Notes: generated from the sequence alone by a model not told the origin. A DNA stretch of 64,000 nucleotides from Bacillota bacterium (GCA_023411575.1 JAEYOP010000060.1:68192-132191), one strand, 5' to 3'. Shown: positions 15,125 to 23,696, counted from the first letter of the stretch. Numbers and translations: made by a program.

Positions 15125-17443
15125 ATGCACTCTGAAAAAGGCAAAGCGGACAGAATCGGGGAAACGGGCAGAAGCGCGGGAAAAGCCGCCGGCAGGAAAA
15201 AAAGCGCCGGGAGCAAAAAGGGCAGGGTGATCAGCCTTGCCGAAAGCGAGCCGTCCTCTTTTGCAAAACCGGTTGAAAGAAAGCTTGCACAAGAAGCCCT
15301 CCCAGGAGCAATCACGAACGATCCCGTTTTTGCCCTTGACATCGGAACACGCACGGTGGTGGGCGTTGTCGGCGTGCAGGAGGAAAGCTGCTTCAGGGTG
15401 ATTGCGACCGAAGTCGTGGAGCACAAGAACAGAGCCATGCTCGACGGCCAGATCCATGATATAGAGCAGGTCGCTGCGGCCGCCGCAGCAGCTAAGGAGA
15501 AGCTGGAAGCAAGGCTCGGCATGAAGCTCAAGAAGGTGGCCATTGCGGCCGCCGGCAGGGTGTTGAAGACCTGCCAGGTGCGGGTGGACAAGAACCTGGA
15601 GCCGGGCCGGGAAATCGATGCGGAATTTATCAGCAGCCTTGAAATAGAGGGCATCCAGCGGGCCCAGATGATCCTGGACGAGGAAGCCGCCGCGGAGGAC
15701 AAGACCCAGTTTTACTGCGTAGGCTACAGTGTAATCAACTATTATCTGAACGGATATGTAATTTCCCGGCTGACGGGCCATAAAGGGAAGACCGTCGGAG
15801 CGGATATTTTAGCCACCTTCCTCCCGTTGATCGTAGTGGACAGCCTCTATACGGTTATGGGCAAGGTCGGGCTTGAAGTGTCAAGCCTTACGCTTGAGCC
15901 GATTGCGGCCATCAATGTGACCATCCCGCCCGACCTGCGGCTCCTGAATCTTGCGCTGGTGGACATCGGCGCCGGCACTTCGGATATCGCGCTCACTAAG
16001 GATGGCAGCGTGATCGGCTATGCCATGGTGCCGGTGGCGGGCGATGAAATTACGGAAAAAATCTCGCAGCATTACCTGGTGGATTTCAACACCGGCGAAA
16101 AAATCAAGATCGCCCTTTCCTCCGGCAGGGACAAGATCGCTTTTACGGATATTTTGAAAATCAAGCATACCGTGAGCCCCAACGAGGTCCTGAACGTCAT
16201 TGAGAGCACCTTGCAGCTTCTGGCCTCTACCATTTCCAAGAAAATTCTCGAATTCAACCACAAGGCCCCCAACGCCATTTTCCTCGTGGGCGGCGGTTCC
16301 CGCATCCCGCGGCTGACGGATATGATCGCCGCGCAGATCGAGCTTCCCACCGACCGGGTGGTGGTCCGGGGGAGGGATGTCATACGCGACATCAAATTCA
16401 ACGATAAAAAGCTCTACGGCCCCGAATCCATCACGCCCTACGGCATTGCGGTAACGGCGCAGATGTACGGCGGCAAGGATTTTCTGACGGTTACCGTAAA
16501 CGACCGCAAGATCAAGCTTTTCAATTCCAAGAAGCTGACGGTGGCGGACGCCCTGATCCTGTTCGGCTTTGACGCCAGTCAGCTCATAGGCCGTACCGGC
16601 AAGGGTCTGACCTATTACGTAAACGGAGAAAAACGGCAAGTCCGCGGCGAATTCGGCAAGGCGGCGGAAATCGCGGTCAACGGAAAACCGGCCAGCATTG
16701 ATACGCCCATAGCCTTTGGAGATAATGTGACAGTCATTCCCGCCGAGGATGGAAAAGATGCTTCCGTTAAAGCCTATGAACTGGCGCCGTCCGGTTACAG
16801 CAGCGGAACCGTCCGCCTGAACGGAAACCCTGTGGACATCAGCACGATTATCCTGGTGAACGGGAGCGCCGCTTCGAAGGACACCCTGATCCAGGACGGA
16901 GACGAGGTGTTCATCTCGCAGATCGTTACTCTTCGGGATCTGTTGGAAGCCGGGGGTATGGATGGTGCGGACGGCAGCGTTACCGTGAATGGAAATGACG
17001 TCCAGGATATGGACTACAGACTGAAGAACGGCGATATGGTCAAATGCGTCACGGCTCTGCCTCCCGAGAAGGAACAGAAGTGGAAGGGCGCTGATCTTGC
17101 GGCGGAGGGGACTGTCCGGATAGATTCGAACGCATCGGGGAGTCCGAACGCCCAAACGGCGTCGGAAGCGCTTCAGGAGCCTGCCGTTCCGGCACCGGAA
17201 AAGCCCGAACTGTTCCGGGAACCGGTACACCAGAATGCCGGAATGCAGGTGACGGTCAACGGAAAATCCGTTTTGCTCAAAGACGACAGAACGCAGTACA
17301 TTTTTGTGGACATCTTCAATTATATCGACTTTGATCTGTCAAAACCCCAGGGGACGATCATGCTCCGATTGAACGGCCGGCAGGCCGCTTTTACGGATAT
17401 CATCCAGTCCGGCGACGTCATCGAGATCTACTGGAAGAACTAA
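15125..17443 (+). CDS. FtsA/PilM-like actin-fold protein with C-terminal beta-grasp-like repeats
   Basis: A 772-aa cytoplasmic protein. Residues 1-50 are basic and low-complexity. Residues about 60-430 are an FtsA/PilM-type actin-like ATPase: phosphate-1 FALDIGTRTVVGVVG, the 1C-like insert region, phosphate-2 ALVDIGAGTSDIALT, and adenosine motif IFLVGGGSRIPRL. Residues about 455-772 carry several copies of an NG-x(n)-GD-x-V-x-I unit (near 517, 577, 620 and 748) that look like ThiS/ubiquitin-like or SLBB-type repeats. True FtsA is about 420 aa with a C-terminal amphipathic helix, missing here, and no ftsZ is adjacent. I therefore call it FtsA-like, not FtsA. Start chosen for GGGGAG ten nucleotides upstream. 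Confidence 0.8.
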   Translation: MHSEKGKADRIGETGRSAGKAAGRKKSAGSKKGRVISLAESEPSSFAKPVERKLAQEALPGAITNDPVFALDIGTRTVVGVVGVQEESCFRVIATEVVEHKNRAMLDGQIHDIEQVAAAAAAAKEKLEARLGMKLKKVAIAAAGRVLKTCQVRVDKNLEPGREIDAEFISSLEIEGIQRAQMILDEEAAAEDKTQFYCVGYSVINYYLNGYVISRLTGHKGKTVGADILATFLPLIVVDSLYTVMGKVGLEVSSLTLEPIAAINVTIPPDLRLLNLALVDIGAGTSDIALTKDGSVIGYAMVPVAGDEITEKISQHYLVDFNTGEKIKIALSSGRDKIAFTDILKIKHTVSPNEVLNVIESTLQLLASTISKKILEFNHKAPNAIFLVGGGSRIPRLTDMIAAQIELPTDRVVVRGRDVIRDIKFNDKKLYGPESITPYGIAVTAQMYGGKDFLTVTVNDRKIKLFNSKKLTVADALILFGFDASQLIGRTGKGLTYYVNGEKRQVRGEFGKAAEIAVNGKPASIDTPIAFGDNVTVIPAEDGKDASVKAYELAPSGYSSGTVRLNGNPVDISTIILVNGSAASKDTLIQDGDEVFISQIVTLRDLLEAGGMDGADGSVTVNGNDVQDMDYRLKNGDMVKCVTALPPEKEQKWKGADLAAEGTVRIDSNASGSPNAQTASEALQEPAVPAPEKPELFREPVHQNAGMQVTVNGKSVLLKDDRTQYIFVDIFNYIDFDLSKPQGTIMLRLNGRQAAFTDIIQSGDVIEIYWKN

Positions 17444-17478
17444 AACCGGATCACAGAAGGATAGTTGGGGGCGAAGGA

Positions 17479-19209
17479 ATGAAAACTGCCGAAGATATGA
17501 TATACGGCAAATACAGAAGATATGAAAGCATCTATATGATGGTGACCTGGGCGTATCTTATCCTGGGGACCGGCATTTATTTCATCAGAAACCTCTTTTT
17601 TACCAGACCGTCCTTCCTGACGGAGCCTTCGCAAAAAAGCACGCTGTACCTGAGCATAGGCCTGTGCGTCCTGATTTATCTGGTCAACCTGGTCCGGCAG
17701 TACTTCCTGCATACGGGCATCCTTGAAAACAGGGCCATCTTCTATACGGAAAAAATTATTTCCCTTTTCCTGCTGTCGCTTGTTGTAATCTACTCCAACA
17801 TCGGAGTATGGCTGATTGTCATTATCCTGATCCCCATCATGATCACGGGCCTGATCCGGGGCCTGAAACCGGGGTTTTACCTCTGGAGCGGCTCCCTTGC
17901 AATGCATATTGCCCTTTTGCTGGTCAGAGACCTGCAGCGGCTGTCAAACGGAGCCATACAAGAGATGGAGCTGTATACGGACCTATCCAACACGGGTATT
18001 TATTATGCGCTGTTCCTGCTTTTTGTCATTATGGTCGGGTTCATTTACAAGGACGGCATCGAACATGATATTGAAAACAGGTACCTGATGGAGCAGTTGG
18101 AGGAGAAATACGACCAGTTGGAGGAGGCCCAGAACGAAATAAAGCAGCAGTACGGGGAATTGAAATCCGCCAACGACAAGCTGGAGAAGACGAACAAGAA
18201 GCTGTCGGACAGCATAGCCGAATTCTATACGCTGCAGCAGATAAGCCGGGCTATCGGTTCGATCCTGGACATCAAGGAATTGCTCCGATACCTCAACGAC
18301 ATTATCCTGGGCGTTATGGGCGTAAGCTATTCCACGATCCTCCTCTATGACGAAAGAACGAACCGTTTGAAGCTGCATACGACAAACATCAGCAATACGG
18401 GCGACTTGGCGGTCATGAAGGACAATATCAACAACGGAGTGCTGCTCAATGCGCTGAACAACGGGGAAAACCTCCTGGAGAACTTTGTGAATCCGGCCCA
18501 ATACCGCTTTACGGCAGGGAGGGATGTTCATTCCCTGATCTGCCTTCCGTTGAATACGAAGACGGGAAAATTCGGACTGGTATTGGTGGAGCATACCTAC
18601 AGCAACGCGTTTGACGAGGACAATCTGCGGCTCCTGAGCATCATCGCCCAGCAGGTCGGTATCGTCATGGAGAATGCCGAGTTGTACAACCGGATGACGG
18701 AGTTGGCCAGAAAGGACGGGCTCACCGGGGTTTACAACCGCCAGTACTTCCAGGAGCGGCTGGAGGTCGATTTCCGGAACGCCAAAAAAGAAAATTATTC
18801 CCTGTCCCTGGCGATTTTCGATATCGACAATTTCAAGAAATTCAACGACACCTACGGTCACCTTTTTGGAGACAAGGTGCTGATTTCCATTGTGGAGACC
18901 GTTTCGTCCACCCTCCGCAAAAATGACATCATGGCGCGTTTCGGAGGAGAGGAGTTCATCATCCTGTTCCCGAGGACGAGCCTCCAGGAAGCCTACGACA
19001 AGGTGGAAGCCCTGCGGGAGAGGATAGCCCAGCACCTTATCAAGGATAATCTGATTACGGTTTCCATCACCGCCAGCTTCGGCGTATCTGCGATCGACGA
19101 GTATATGCTGACGGAGGGCGAGTTGGTCAAATGCGCCGACGACGCCCTCTATGAGGCCAAGAAAACAGGCAGGAACTGCGTGCGGACCGCCAGGACCGTA
19201 GCAAGGTGA
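17479..19209 (+). CDS. Membrane-bound diguanylate cyclase (GAF-GGDEF)
   Basis: Makes cyclic di-GMP from two GTP at the membrane. 576 aa. Five or six transmembrane helices lie in residues 1-195, then a coiled coil (about 200-250, rich in EEKYDQLEEAQ-type heptads), a GAF sensor (about 255-400) and a GGDEF domain (about 410-570). The active site is intact: RFGGEEF, with DGLTGVYNRQYF opening the domain and DIDNFKKFNDTYGH following. An RKND inhibitory I-site lies five residues before GGEEF, so product feedback is predicted. GGEEF is a common active variant. The signal sensed is unknown. It stands between the FtsA-like gene and rpmB. Confidence 0.93.
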   Translation: MKTAEDMIYGKYRRYESIYMMVTWAYLILGTGIYFIRNLFFTRPSFLTEPSQKSTLYLSIGLCVLIYLVNLVRQYFLHTGILENRAIFYTEKIISLFLLSLVVIYSNIGVWLIVIILIPIMITGLIRGLKPGFYLWSGSLAMHIALLLVRDLQRLSNGAIQEMELYTDLSNTGIYYALFLLFVIMVGFIYKDGIEHDIENRYLMEQLEEKYDQLEEAQNEIKQQYGELKSANDKLEKTNKKLSDSIAEFYTLQQISRAIGSILDIKELLRYLNDIILGVMGVSYSTILLYDERTNRLKLHTTNISNTGDLAVMKDNINNGVLLNALNNGENLLENFVNPAQYRFTAGRDVHSLICLPLNTKTGKFGLVLVEHTYSNAFDEDNLRLLSIIAQQVGIVMENAELYNRMTELARKDGLTGVYNRQYFQERLEVDFRNAKKENYSLSLAIFDIDNFKKFNDTYGHLFGDKVLISIVETVSSTLRKNDIMARFGGEEFIILFPRTSLQEAYDKVEALRERIAQHLIKDNLITVSITASFGVSAIDEYMLTEGELVKCADDALYEAKKTGRNCVRTARTVAR

Positions 19210-19220
19210 GAATCCCCTGA

Positions 19221-19317
19221 AAGAATCCTGAGGATCGGATCAAACGGGGAATTATCACCCAGCTGATAATTCCCTAAGAGAATCCGCAGGATTGGATCAA
19301 ATGGGGAATTATCACCC
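19221..19317 (+). repeat. Two direct copies of a roughly 57-bp unit, with an internal hairpin
   Basis: The block containing GGATCAAA and GGGGAATTATCACCC occurs twice, 57 bp apart (the latter at 19246-19260 and 19303-19317), with a few substitutions. The first copy also forms a perfect 11-bp hairpin (19247-19257 with 19264-19274). It follows the diguanylate cyclase stop codon and may serve as its transcript end. Confidence 0.7.
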
Positions 19318-19363
19318 TGGTAACCCTTTTTCGTATGATTCGTACGATTCCCTAAAAAAAGCC

Positions 19364-19393
19364 TTGCGAATTTTGGAGTTTATGTGTTAAAAT
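19364..19393 (+). promoter_or_regulatory. rpmB promoter
   Basis: TTGCGA (19364-19369), 18-bp spacer, TGT-TAAAAT (extended -10, hexamer 19388-19393). It lies 50 nt before rpmB. Confidence 0.6.
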
Positions 19394-19443
19394 AGTTATG
19401 CTTTGTGGGATAATAGCTCCAGTTTGAAGGAGGTGTGATATAG

Positions 19444-19632
19444 ATGGCAAAATGCGATATTTGCAGCAAGGATACCGTGTACGGCAACAACGTCAGCCAC
19501 TCGGTAAGAAGGACCAACCGGTTCTGGAAGCCCAATGTAAAAAAAGTCAGAGTACTGGAAGGCGGCACTCCGAAATCCATCCACGTTTGTTCCAGATGCC
19601 TGCGTTCAAACAAGGTTAAAAGAGCCATATAA
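19444..19632 (+). CDS. rpmB: 50S ribosomal protein L28
   Basis: Structural protein of the large ribosomal subunit. 62 aa, the standard length. The N-terminal CDICSKD and C-terminal CSRCLRSNKV pairs make the four-cysteine zinc-binding (C+) form; NNVSHSVRRTNRFWKPN is the conserved core. Strong AGGAGGTG ribosome-binding site. Monocistronic, with a promoter and a terminator. Its position beside spoVM and near recG matches the Bacillus/Clostridia order. Confidence 0.98.
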   Translation: MAKCDICSKDTVYGNNVSHSVRRTNRFWKPNVKKVRVLEGGTPKSIHVCSRCLRSNKVKRAI

Positions 19633-19715
19633 TCACGGACTCGAACAGGATGCCGGTAAACCGTGTACGTGCAGTTGAATGAAAAAAGGGCTGCGAACCG
19701 CAGCAGATGTCAAAG

Positions 19716-19753
19716 CGACATAAAAAAGGCGTTGGAACGCTTTTTTTATGTCG
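19716..19753 (+). terminator. Bidirectional terminator between rpmB and spoVM
   Basis: A long stem: CGACATAAAAAA and GCGTT on one side, AACGC and TTTTTTATGTCG on the other, with a 2-nt apical loop. T-runs exist on both strands, so it can end both convergent genes. A separate GCTGCG/CGCAGC hairpin (19690-19704) lies just before it. Confidence 0.85.
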
Positions 19754-19780
19754 TTTTGGTTCATGGGGCATCGTGTCACT

Positions 19781-19852
19781 TCAGCCCATCCGTAGAACTT
19801 TTTTGATCAGGCTTCCGAAAAACCGGGGCATTTTCAATACCATTATCCTCAT
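19781..19852 (-). CDS. spoVM: Stage V sporulation protein SpoVM
   Basis: A 23-codon gene, too short for normal ORF calling. It reads MRIMVLKMPRFFGSL and then IKKVLRMG. SpoVM is a 23-26 residue amphipathic helix that recognises the convex forespore membrane and anchors the coat ATPase SpoIVA. The basic/hydrophobic pattern with K-[LM]-P-[KR]-F near residue 9 matches the family. The conserved proline is present. An ideal AGGGGGAG site lies seven nucleotides before the ATG. In Bacillus, spoVM likewise sits next to rpmB on the opposite strand. A mother-cell (sigma-E) promoter is expected upstream, but I could not place it confidently. Confidence 0.85.
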   Translation of the reverse strand: MRIMVLKMPRFFGSLIKKVLRMG

Positions 19853-19908
19853 AAGCGGGCTCCCCCTGAAAAAGGTCTGTTAGTATCACTATATTCCCGA
19901 GCCTTTTA

Positions 19909-19937
19909 TTGGTGCATGACCCAAAAATAGATATGGT
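19909..19937 (+). promoter_or_regulatory. Possible recG promoter
   Basis: TTGGTG (19909-19914), 17 bp, TATGGT (19932-19937). Both hexamers are imperfect, but the spacing is right and they lie 60 bp before recG. Confidence 0.4.
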
Positions 19938-19997
19938 AATGAAAGAGACAATATATTACAATTAAAAAGAATACCGGAAAAATGGGAGAATGGAACG

Positions 19998-22076
19998 ATG
20001 AACGAAAGCCCGTCCAACCTGCTCAAAAAACCGCTGCAGTATTTGAAAGGCGTCGGCGAGGCCAAGGCGGCCCTTTTTAAAAAGCTGGACATCCATACGG
20101 TGGGAGACGCCATCCTGCATTTCCCGAGGGATTATGAGGACCGAAGCAAGCTGAAAAAGATTGCGGAACTCCAGGACGGCGAGCAATGTTCCTTTGAAGG
20201 GGCCATCGTCTCCAAAATCGCCGAGTCCAGGCCCAGAAAGGGCCTTCATATAAGCCGTGGCGACATCCGGGACGAAACCGGCCTGATCCGTGGGATCTGG
20301 TTTAACCAGCCCTACCTGAAAAACAGTTTGAAGCCCGGCGAACGGTATATTTTTTACGGGGCCGTGACCCGGAAGAGGACCTTCGAGGTGCTCAACCCGG
20401 TTTACGAGAAGGCCGATGAGGAAAAGGGCCCGGTCCGTACCTGCAGGATCGTGCCGGTTTATCCGGCGACGGGCAATTTGACGCAGAACGCGATCCGGGC
20501 CGTGATCCGAAGCGCATTGGAATATGCGGGGGGCGGAATTGGGGAGGTCTTGCCCGCGTGGACCCTTGAAAAGTACGGCCTGAAGGATTCGAAATCCGCC
20601 ATCGCCAACATCCATTACCCGGAAAGCGACGAGGCTTTTCTGAAAGCCAGGGAAAGGCTTGTTTTTGAAGAATTGCTGCTCCTCCAGCTGGCGCTGCTGA
20701 GCCGAAAGGCCACCGACACGGTGGAAAAGGGCATACGGTTCGGCGCAGGCCCGGAAGTGAAAAAATTTGCGGGCACGCTGCCCTTCAGGCTGACCAACGC
20801 CCAGGCCAGGGTATTCGCGGAAATCGAGCGGGATATGGAAAGCGGCAGGGTCATGAACCGGCTGGTCCAGGGAGACGTGGGTTCCGGCAAGACGGTCGTT
20901 GCGGTCCTGGCCCTTGTCAAAGCGGTAAAAAGCGGGTACCAGGGCGCAATGATGGTGCCGACGGAAATCCTGGCGGAACAGCATTTCCGTTCCATGGCGC
21001 ATATGCTGGAAGCCGTCGGCATCCGTACGGCGCTCCTTACCGGCAGCACCGGGGCGAAAGCCTCGAAGGAACTGCTGGAGGAGATCCGGGAGGGGAATGT
21101 CGATATTGTAATCGGCACCCATGCGCTTCTGGAGGACAAGGTGGTTTTCAAACGCCTCGGACTTGTCGTGACGGACGAGCAGCACCGTTTCGGGGTGAGG
21201 CAGCGGGCCGCCCTGTCGAGGAAGGGCGAGAATCCCGACATGATCGTCATGACGGCGACGCCGATTCCCAGGACCCTCGCGCTGATCCTGTACGGCGATC
21301 TGGATATTTCGATCATCGACGAGCTTCCTCCGGGACGGAAGAAGGTTGAAACCTATGCCGTCGATGCCGGAATGCGGGAAAGGATCAATAAATTTATCCG
21401 CAAGCAGGTGATGGAAGGCCGCCAGGTCTATATCGTCTGTCCCCTGGTGGAGGAATCGGACACGGTGGAGGCCAAATCGGCCGCCAACCACGCGGACGAG
21501 CTTGCCCGCAAGGTGTTCAGTGATTTGAGGGTGGCGTTGATTCACGGCAAAATGAAGGCGGTGGAAAAAGACGCGGCGATGGCCGGGTTTGCCGCCGGAG
21601 AAACGGACATCCTGGTTTCGACCACCGTCATTGAAGTAGGCGTCAATGTGCCGAACGCTTCGCTGATGGTGGTGGAAAATGCGGAACGGTTCGGCCTGGC
21701 CCAGCTCCACCAGCTGAGGGGCCGGGTGGGAAGAGGGGAGCACCAGTCCTACTGTGTGCTGTTCAATGAAAGCCGGTCCGAGGTGGCAGGGGAGAGAATG
21801 AAGGTCATGGAGAAGACCTCGGACGGTTTTGTGATTTCGGAGAAGGACCTGGAATTAAGAGGCCCCGGCGATTTCTTCGGCACACGGCAGCATGGCATCC
21901 CGGATATGAAGATCGCCAACCTTTACAGGGATATGGATATTTTGAAAAAAGCGCAGGAAGCCGCATTGTTGCTCAAGGAAAAGGACAAGCTTCTGCAGAG
22001 CCCGGAAAACAAGCTTCTCGGGCTGGCGGCCCGGGAACGGTTCGCGGGGATTGCGGGCGCAATCAGCATGAATTGA
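19998..22076 (+). CDS. recG: ATP-dependent DNA helicase RecG
   Basis: Branch-migration helicase that regresses stalled forks and processes recombination intermediates. 692 aa, full length. An N-terminal wedge/OB domain (about 1-230) precedes two RecA-like lobes. Motif I is GDVGSGKTVVA (about 293), motif II DEQH (about 393), motif III TATPIPRTLAL. The C-terminal lobe has STTVIEVGVNVPNA and QLRGRVGRG. Start: ATG after GGGAGAATGGAACG. First gene of a run with rsmD and coaD; a 13-bp hairpin begins right after its stop codon. Confidence 0.97.
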   Translation: MNESPSNLLKKPLQYLKGVGEAKAALFKKLDIHTVGDAILHFPRDYEDRSKLKKIAELQDGEQCSFEGAIVSKIAESRPRKGLHISRGDIRDETGLIRGIWFNQPYLKNSLKPGERYIFYGAVTRKRTFEVLNPVYEKADEEKGPVRTCRIVPVYPATGNLTQNAIRAVIRSALEYAGGGIGEVLPAWTLEKYGLKDSKSAIANIHYPESDEAFLKARERLVFEELLLLQLALLSRKATDTVEKGIRFGAGPEVKKFAGTLPFRLTNAQARVFAEIERDMESGRVMNRLVQGDVGSGKTVVAVLALVKAVKSGYQGAMMVPTEILAEQHFRSMAHMLEAVGIRTALLTGSTGAKASKELLEEIREGNVDIVIGTHALLEDKVVFKRLGLVVTDEQHRFGVRQRAALSRKGENPDMIVMTATPIPRTLALILYGDLDISIIDELPPGRKKVETYAVDAGMRERINKFIRKQVMEGRQVYIVCPLVEESDTVEAKSAANHADELARKVFSDLRVALIHGKMKAVEKDAAMAGFAAGETDILVSTTVIEVGVNVPNASLMVVENAERFGLAQLHQLRGRVGRGEHQSYCVLFNESRSEVAGERMKVMEKTSDGFVISEKDLELRGPGDFFGTRQHGIPDMKIANLYRDMDILKKAQEAALLLKEKDKLLQSPENKLLGLAARERFAGIAGAISMN

Positions 22077-22112
22077 GAGCCAAGTGAAACGAAGCTCATT
22101 TTCACTTGGCTC
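22077..22112 (+). other. Perfect 13-bp hairpin between recG and rsmD
   Basis: GAGCCAAGTGAAA (22077-22089) pairs exactly with TTTCACTTGGCTC (22100-22112) around a 10-nt loop. It starts at the base after the recG stop. There is no T-run, so it is more likely an mRNA stabiliser or processing site than a terminator. Confidence 0.7.
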
Positions 22113-22141
22113 CGAGGGACAAACGGAATGGAGAAAAGGGC

Positions 22142-22708
22142 ATGTTAAGGGTTATTTCAGGGTCAGCCGGAGGGCTGAAGCTTAAAACCATAAAGGGGAT
22201 GACCACCAGGCCGACCACGGACAAGGTGAAGGGCTCGATCTTCAATATTATTGTCTCCCGCCTGGAGGGAGCCTGTGTGCTCGACCTGTTTGCGGGAACG
22301 GGCAGCCTCGGGATAGAAGCCCTCAGCAGGGGGGCTGAAAAAGCATTCTTTTTCGACAAAAGCCCGGAATGCTGCAAGGTTATAAAAGAGAACCTGGTCC
22401 ACACAAGGCTCGCGGACAGGGCGGAGGTATTCGCTGCCGACTTCGCCGCAGGGCTTGGGAGGTTGTATGCGGGAGGGGAAAAATTCGATCTGGTTTTGCT
22501 GGATCCCCCTTATAATAAAAATTTTATTCAAGATACGTTAAAAATATTGATGAATAATGATATAATAAGGGACGATGGCATCCTTGTAGCCGAGCACAGC
22601 ATTTCCGACAGCCTGCCCGAAACCTGCGGAAGGCTGGAGGCAGTCGATTCCAGAAAATACGGCGATACGGCAATTACTATTTATATCGCCCGCAAAAAGG
22701 AGCAGTAG
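22142..22708 (+). CDS. rsmD: 16S rRNA (guanine(966)-N(2))-methyltransferase RsmD
   Basis: SAM-dependent methylation of G966 in 16S rRNA. 188 aa. MLRVISGSAGGLKLKTIKG at the N-terminus, TRPTTDKVKGSIFNII, SAM-binding VLDLFAGTGSLGIEALSRGA (about 41-60), and the catalytic LLDPPYNK (NPPY-type, about 120). The start was placed at the ATG beginning MLRVISG, with GGAGAAAAGGG upstream; a longer TTG-started frame runs through the hairpin. Gene order rsmD-coaD is universal in Firmicutes. Confidence 0.96.
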   Translation: MLRVISGSAGGLKLKTIKGMTTRPTTDKVKGSIFNIIVSRLEGACVLDLFAGTGSLGIEALSRGAEKAFFFDKSPECCKVIKENLVHTRLADRAEVFAADFAAGLGRLYAGGEKFDLVLLDPPYNKNFIQDTLKILMNNDIIRDDGILVAEHSISDSLPETCGRLEAVDSRKYGDTAITIYIARKKEQ

Positions 22709-22711
22709 AAA

Positions 22712-23200
22712 ATGGTATTTGTTTATCCCGGCAGCTTCGACCCGGTTACAAACGGACATCTTGATATCATTTTCAGGGCGGCGCGGATCTGCGACAGACT
22801 GATCGTGGCCGTCGGCAGCAATGAGAGCAAAAAACCGGCGTTTTCCGTGGCGGAGAGGATCGAGCTGATCCGGTGCGCCCTCGGGGAACGGGAAGATATT
22901 GAAGTGACAGGCTTTTCGGGGCTTTTAGCCGACTTTGTCAAGCAGGTGGGCGCCAAGACAGTCATAAAGGGCCTGAGGGCAATGTCCGATTTTGAGTATG
23001 AATTTCAGATGGCCCTCCTGAATAAAAACCTGGAGCCGGATATGGAAACCCTGTTCATGATGACAAGCGTGAACTATTCCTACCTCAGTTCCAGCGCGGT
23101 AAAGGAGATTGCCAGAAACGGCGGCAGAATTGACGGATTGGTTCCGGAATGCATACAGGACCGTATTATACAAAAACTGACCTGCAAACAGGGCGTTTAG
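22712..23200 (+). CDS. coaD: Pantetheine-phosphate adenylyltransferase
   Basis: Fourth step of CoA synthesis: 4'-phosphopantetheine plus ATP to dephospho-CoA. 162 aa, the usual size. YPGSFDPVTNGHLDII carries the T/HxGH nucleotidyl-transfer motif; the C-terminal MMTSVNYSYLSSSAVKEIA is the conserved ISSS-like motif. It lies 3 nt after rsmD with AAGGAG upstream. Confidence 0.97.
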   Translation: MVFVYPGSFDPVTNGHLDIIFRAARICDRLIVAVGSNESKKPAFSVAERIELIRCALGEREDIEVTGFSGLLADFVKQVGAKTVIKGLRAMSDFEYEFQMALLNKNLEPDMETLFMMTSVNYSYLSSSAVKEIARNGGRIDGLVPECIQDRIIQKLTCKQGV

Positions 23201-23210
23201 GGGGTTAACT

Positions 23211-23648
23211 ATGGAAATTCTTGCGATATTGGAGACTCTGGAGGACCTGGTAGAAAAGAGTGTAAGCGTTCCATTTTCGGGTAAATGCCTGGTCGATAAG
23301 GAAGAGATCCTTGAAATCATCAAAGAAGTGCGGCTGAAGCTTCCGGACGATATCAAGCAGGCGAAATGGGTGAAGGAGGAGCGCCAGAGAATCCTGCTGG
23401 AAGCCCAGAAGGAAGCAAGCAACATGCTCAAGGAAGCCGAGGGGAAAATCGCTTCCCTGGTGGATGAGCATGAGATCACCAAAAAAGCGTACGAGCAGGC
23501 GAACGAAATCATTTCGAGCGCCCAGAAGAACGCCCGGGAGATCCGCCTGGGAACGAAGGAATATGCGGACGGCGTTTTGAACAAGGTGGAAGAGATTCTC
23601 AACGATACGCTTGAAGTGATCAAGCTGGACAGGCAGGAGCTTAAATAA
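23211..23648 (+). CDS. Coiled-coil protein, ATP-synthase-subunit-B-like
   Basis: A 145-aa soluble protein without a transmembrane segment. Residues about 50-145 are almost continuous charged heptads (KQAKWVKEERQRILLEAQKE, then AEGKIASLVDEHEITKKAYE), resembling the stalk helix of F/V-type ATPase subunit B/E or DivIVA-like proteins. Automatic pipelines often name such genes ATPase, but nothing here supports enzymatic activity. It lies directly after coaD and converges on ylbJ, a placement that recurs in Clostridia. A role in envelope, division or sporulation is conceivable but unproven. Confidence 0.75.
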   Translation: MEILAILETLEDLVEKSVSVPFSGKCLVDKEEILEIIKEVRLKLPDDIKQAKWVKEERQRILLEAQKEASNMLKEAEGKIASLVDEHEITKKAYEQANEIISSAQKNAREIRLGTKEYADGVLNKVEEILNDTLEVIKLDRQELK

Positions 23649-23696
23649 GCATTCGGCTTACATAATAAATAATTATCGCACCTATCGCAGCTTTTT

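Noticed and set aside
19221..19317. Possible CRISPR array
   Set aside because: Only two diverged repeat copies, no spacers of constant length and no cas genes.
19962..21743. A 593-codon minus-strand open frame
   Set aside because: Antisense of recG; low-complexity shadow without motifs.
23649..23696. Terminator between the coiled-coil gene and ylbJ
   Set aside because: The 48-bp convergent gap shows no convincing stem with a T-run.
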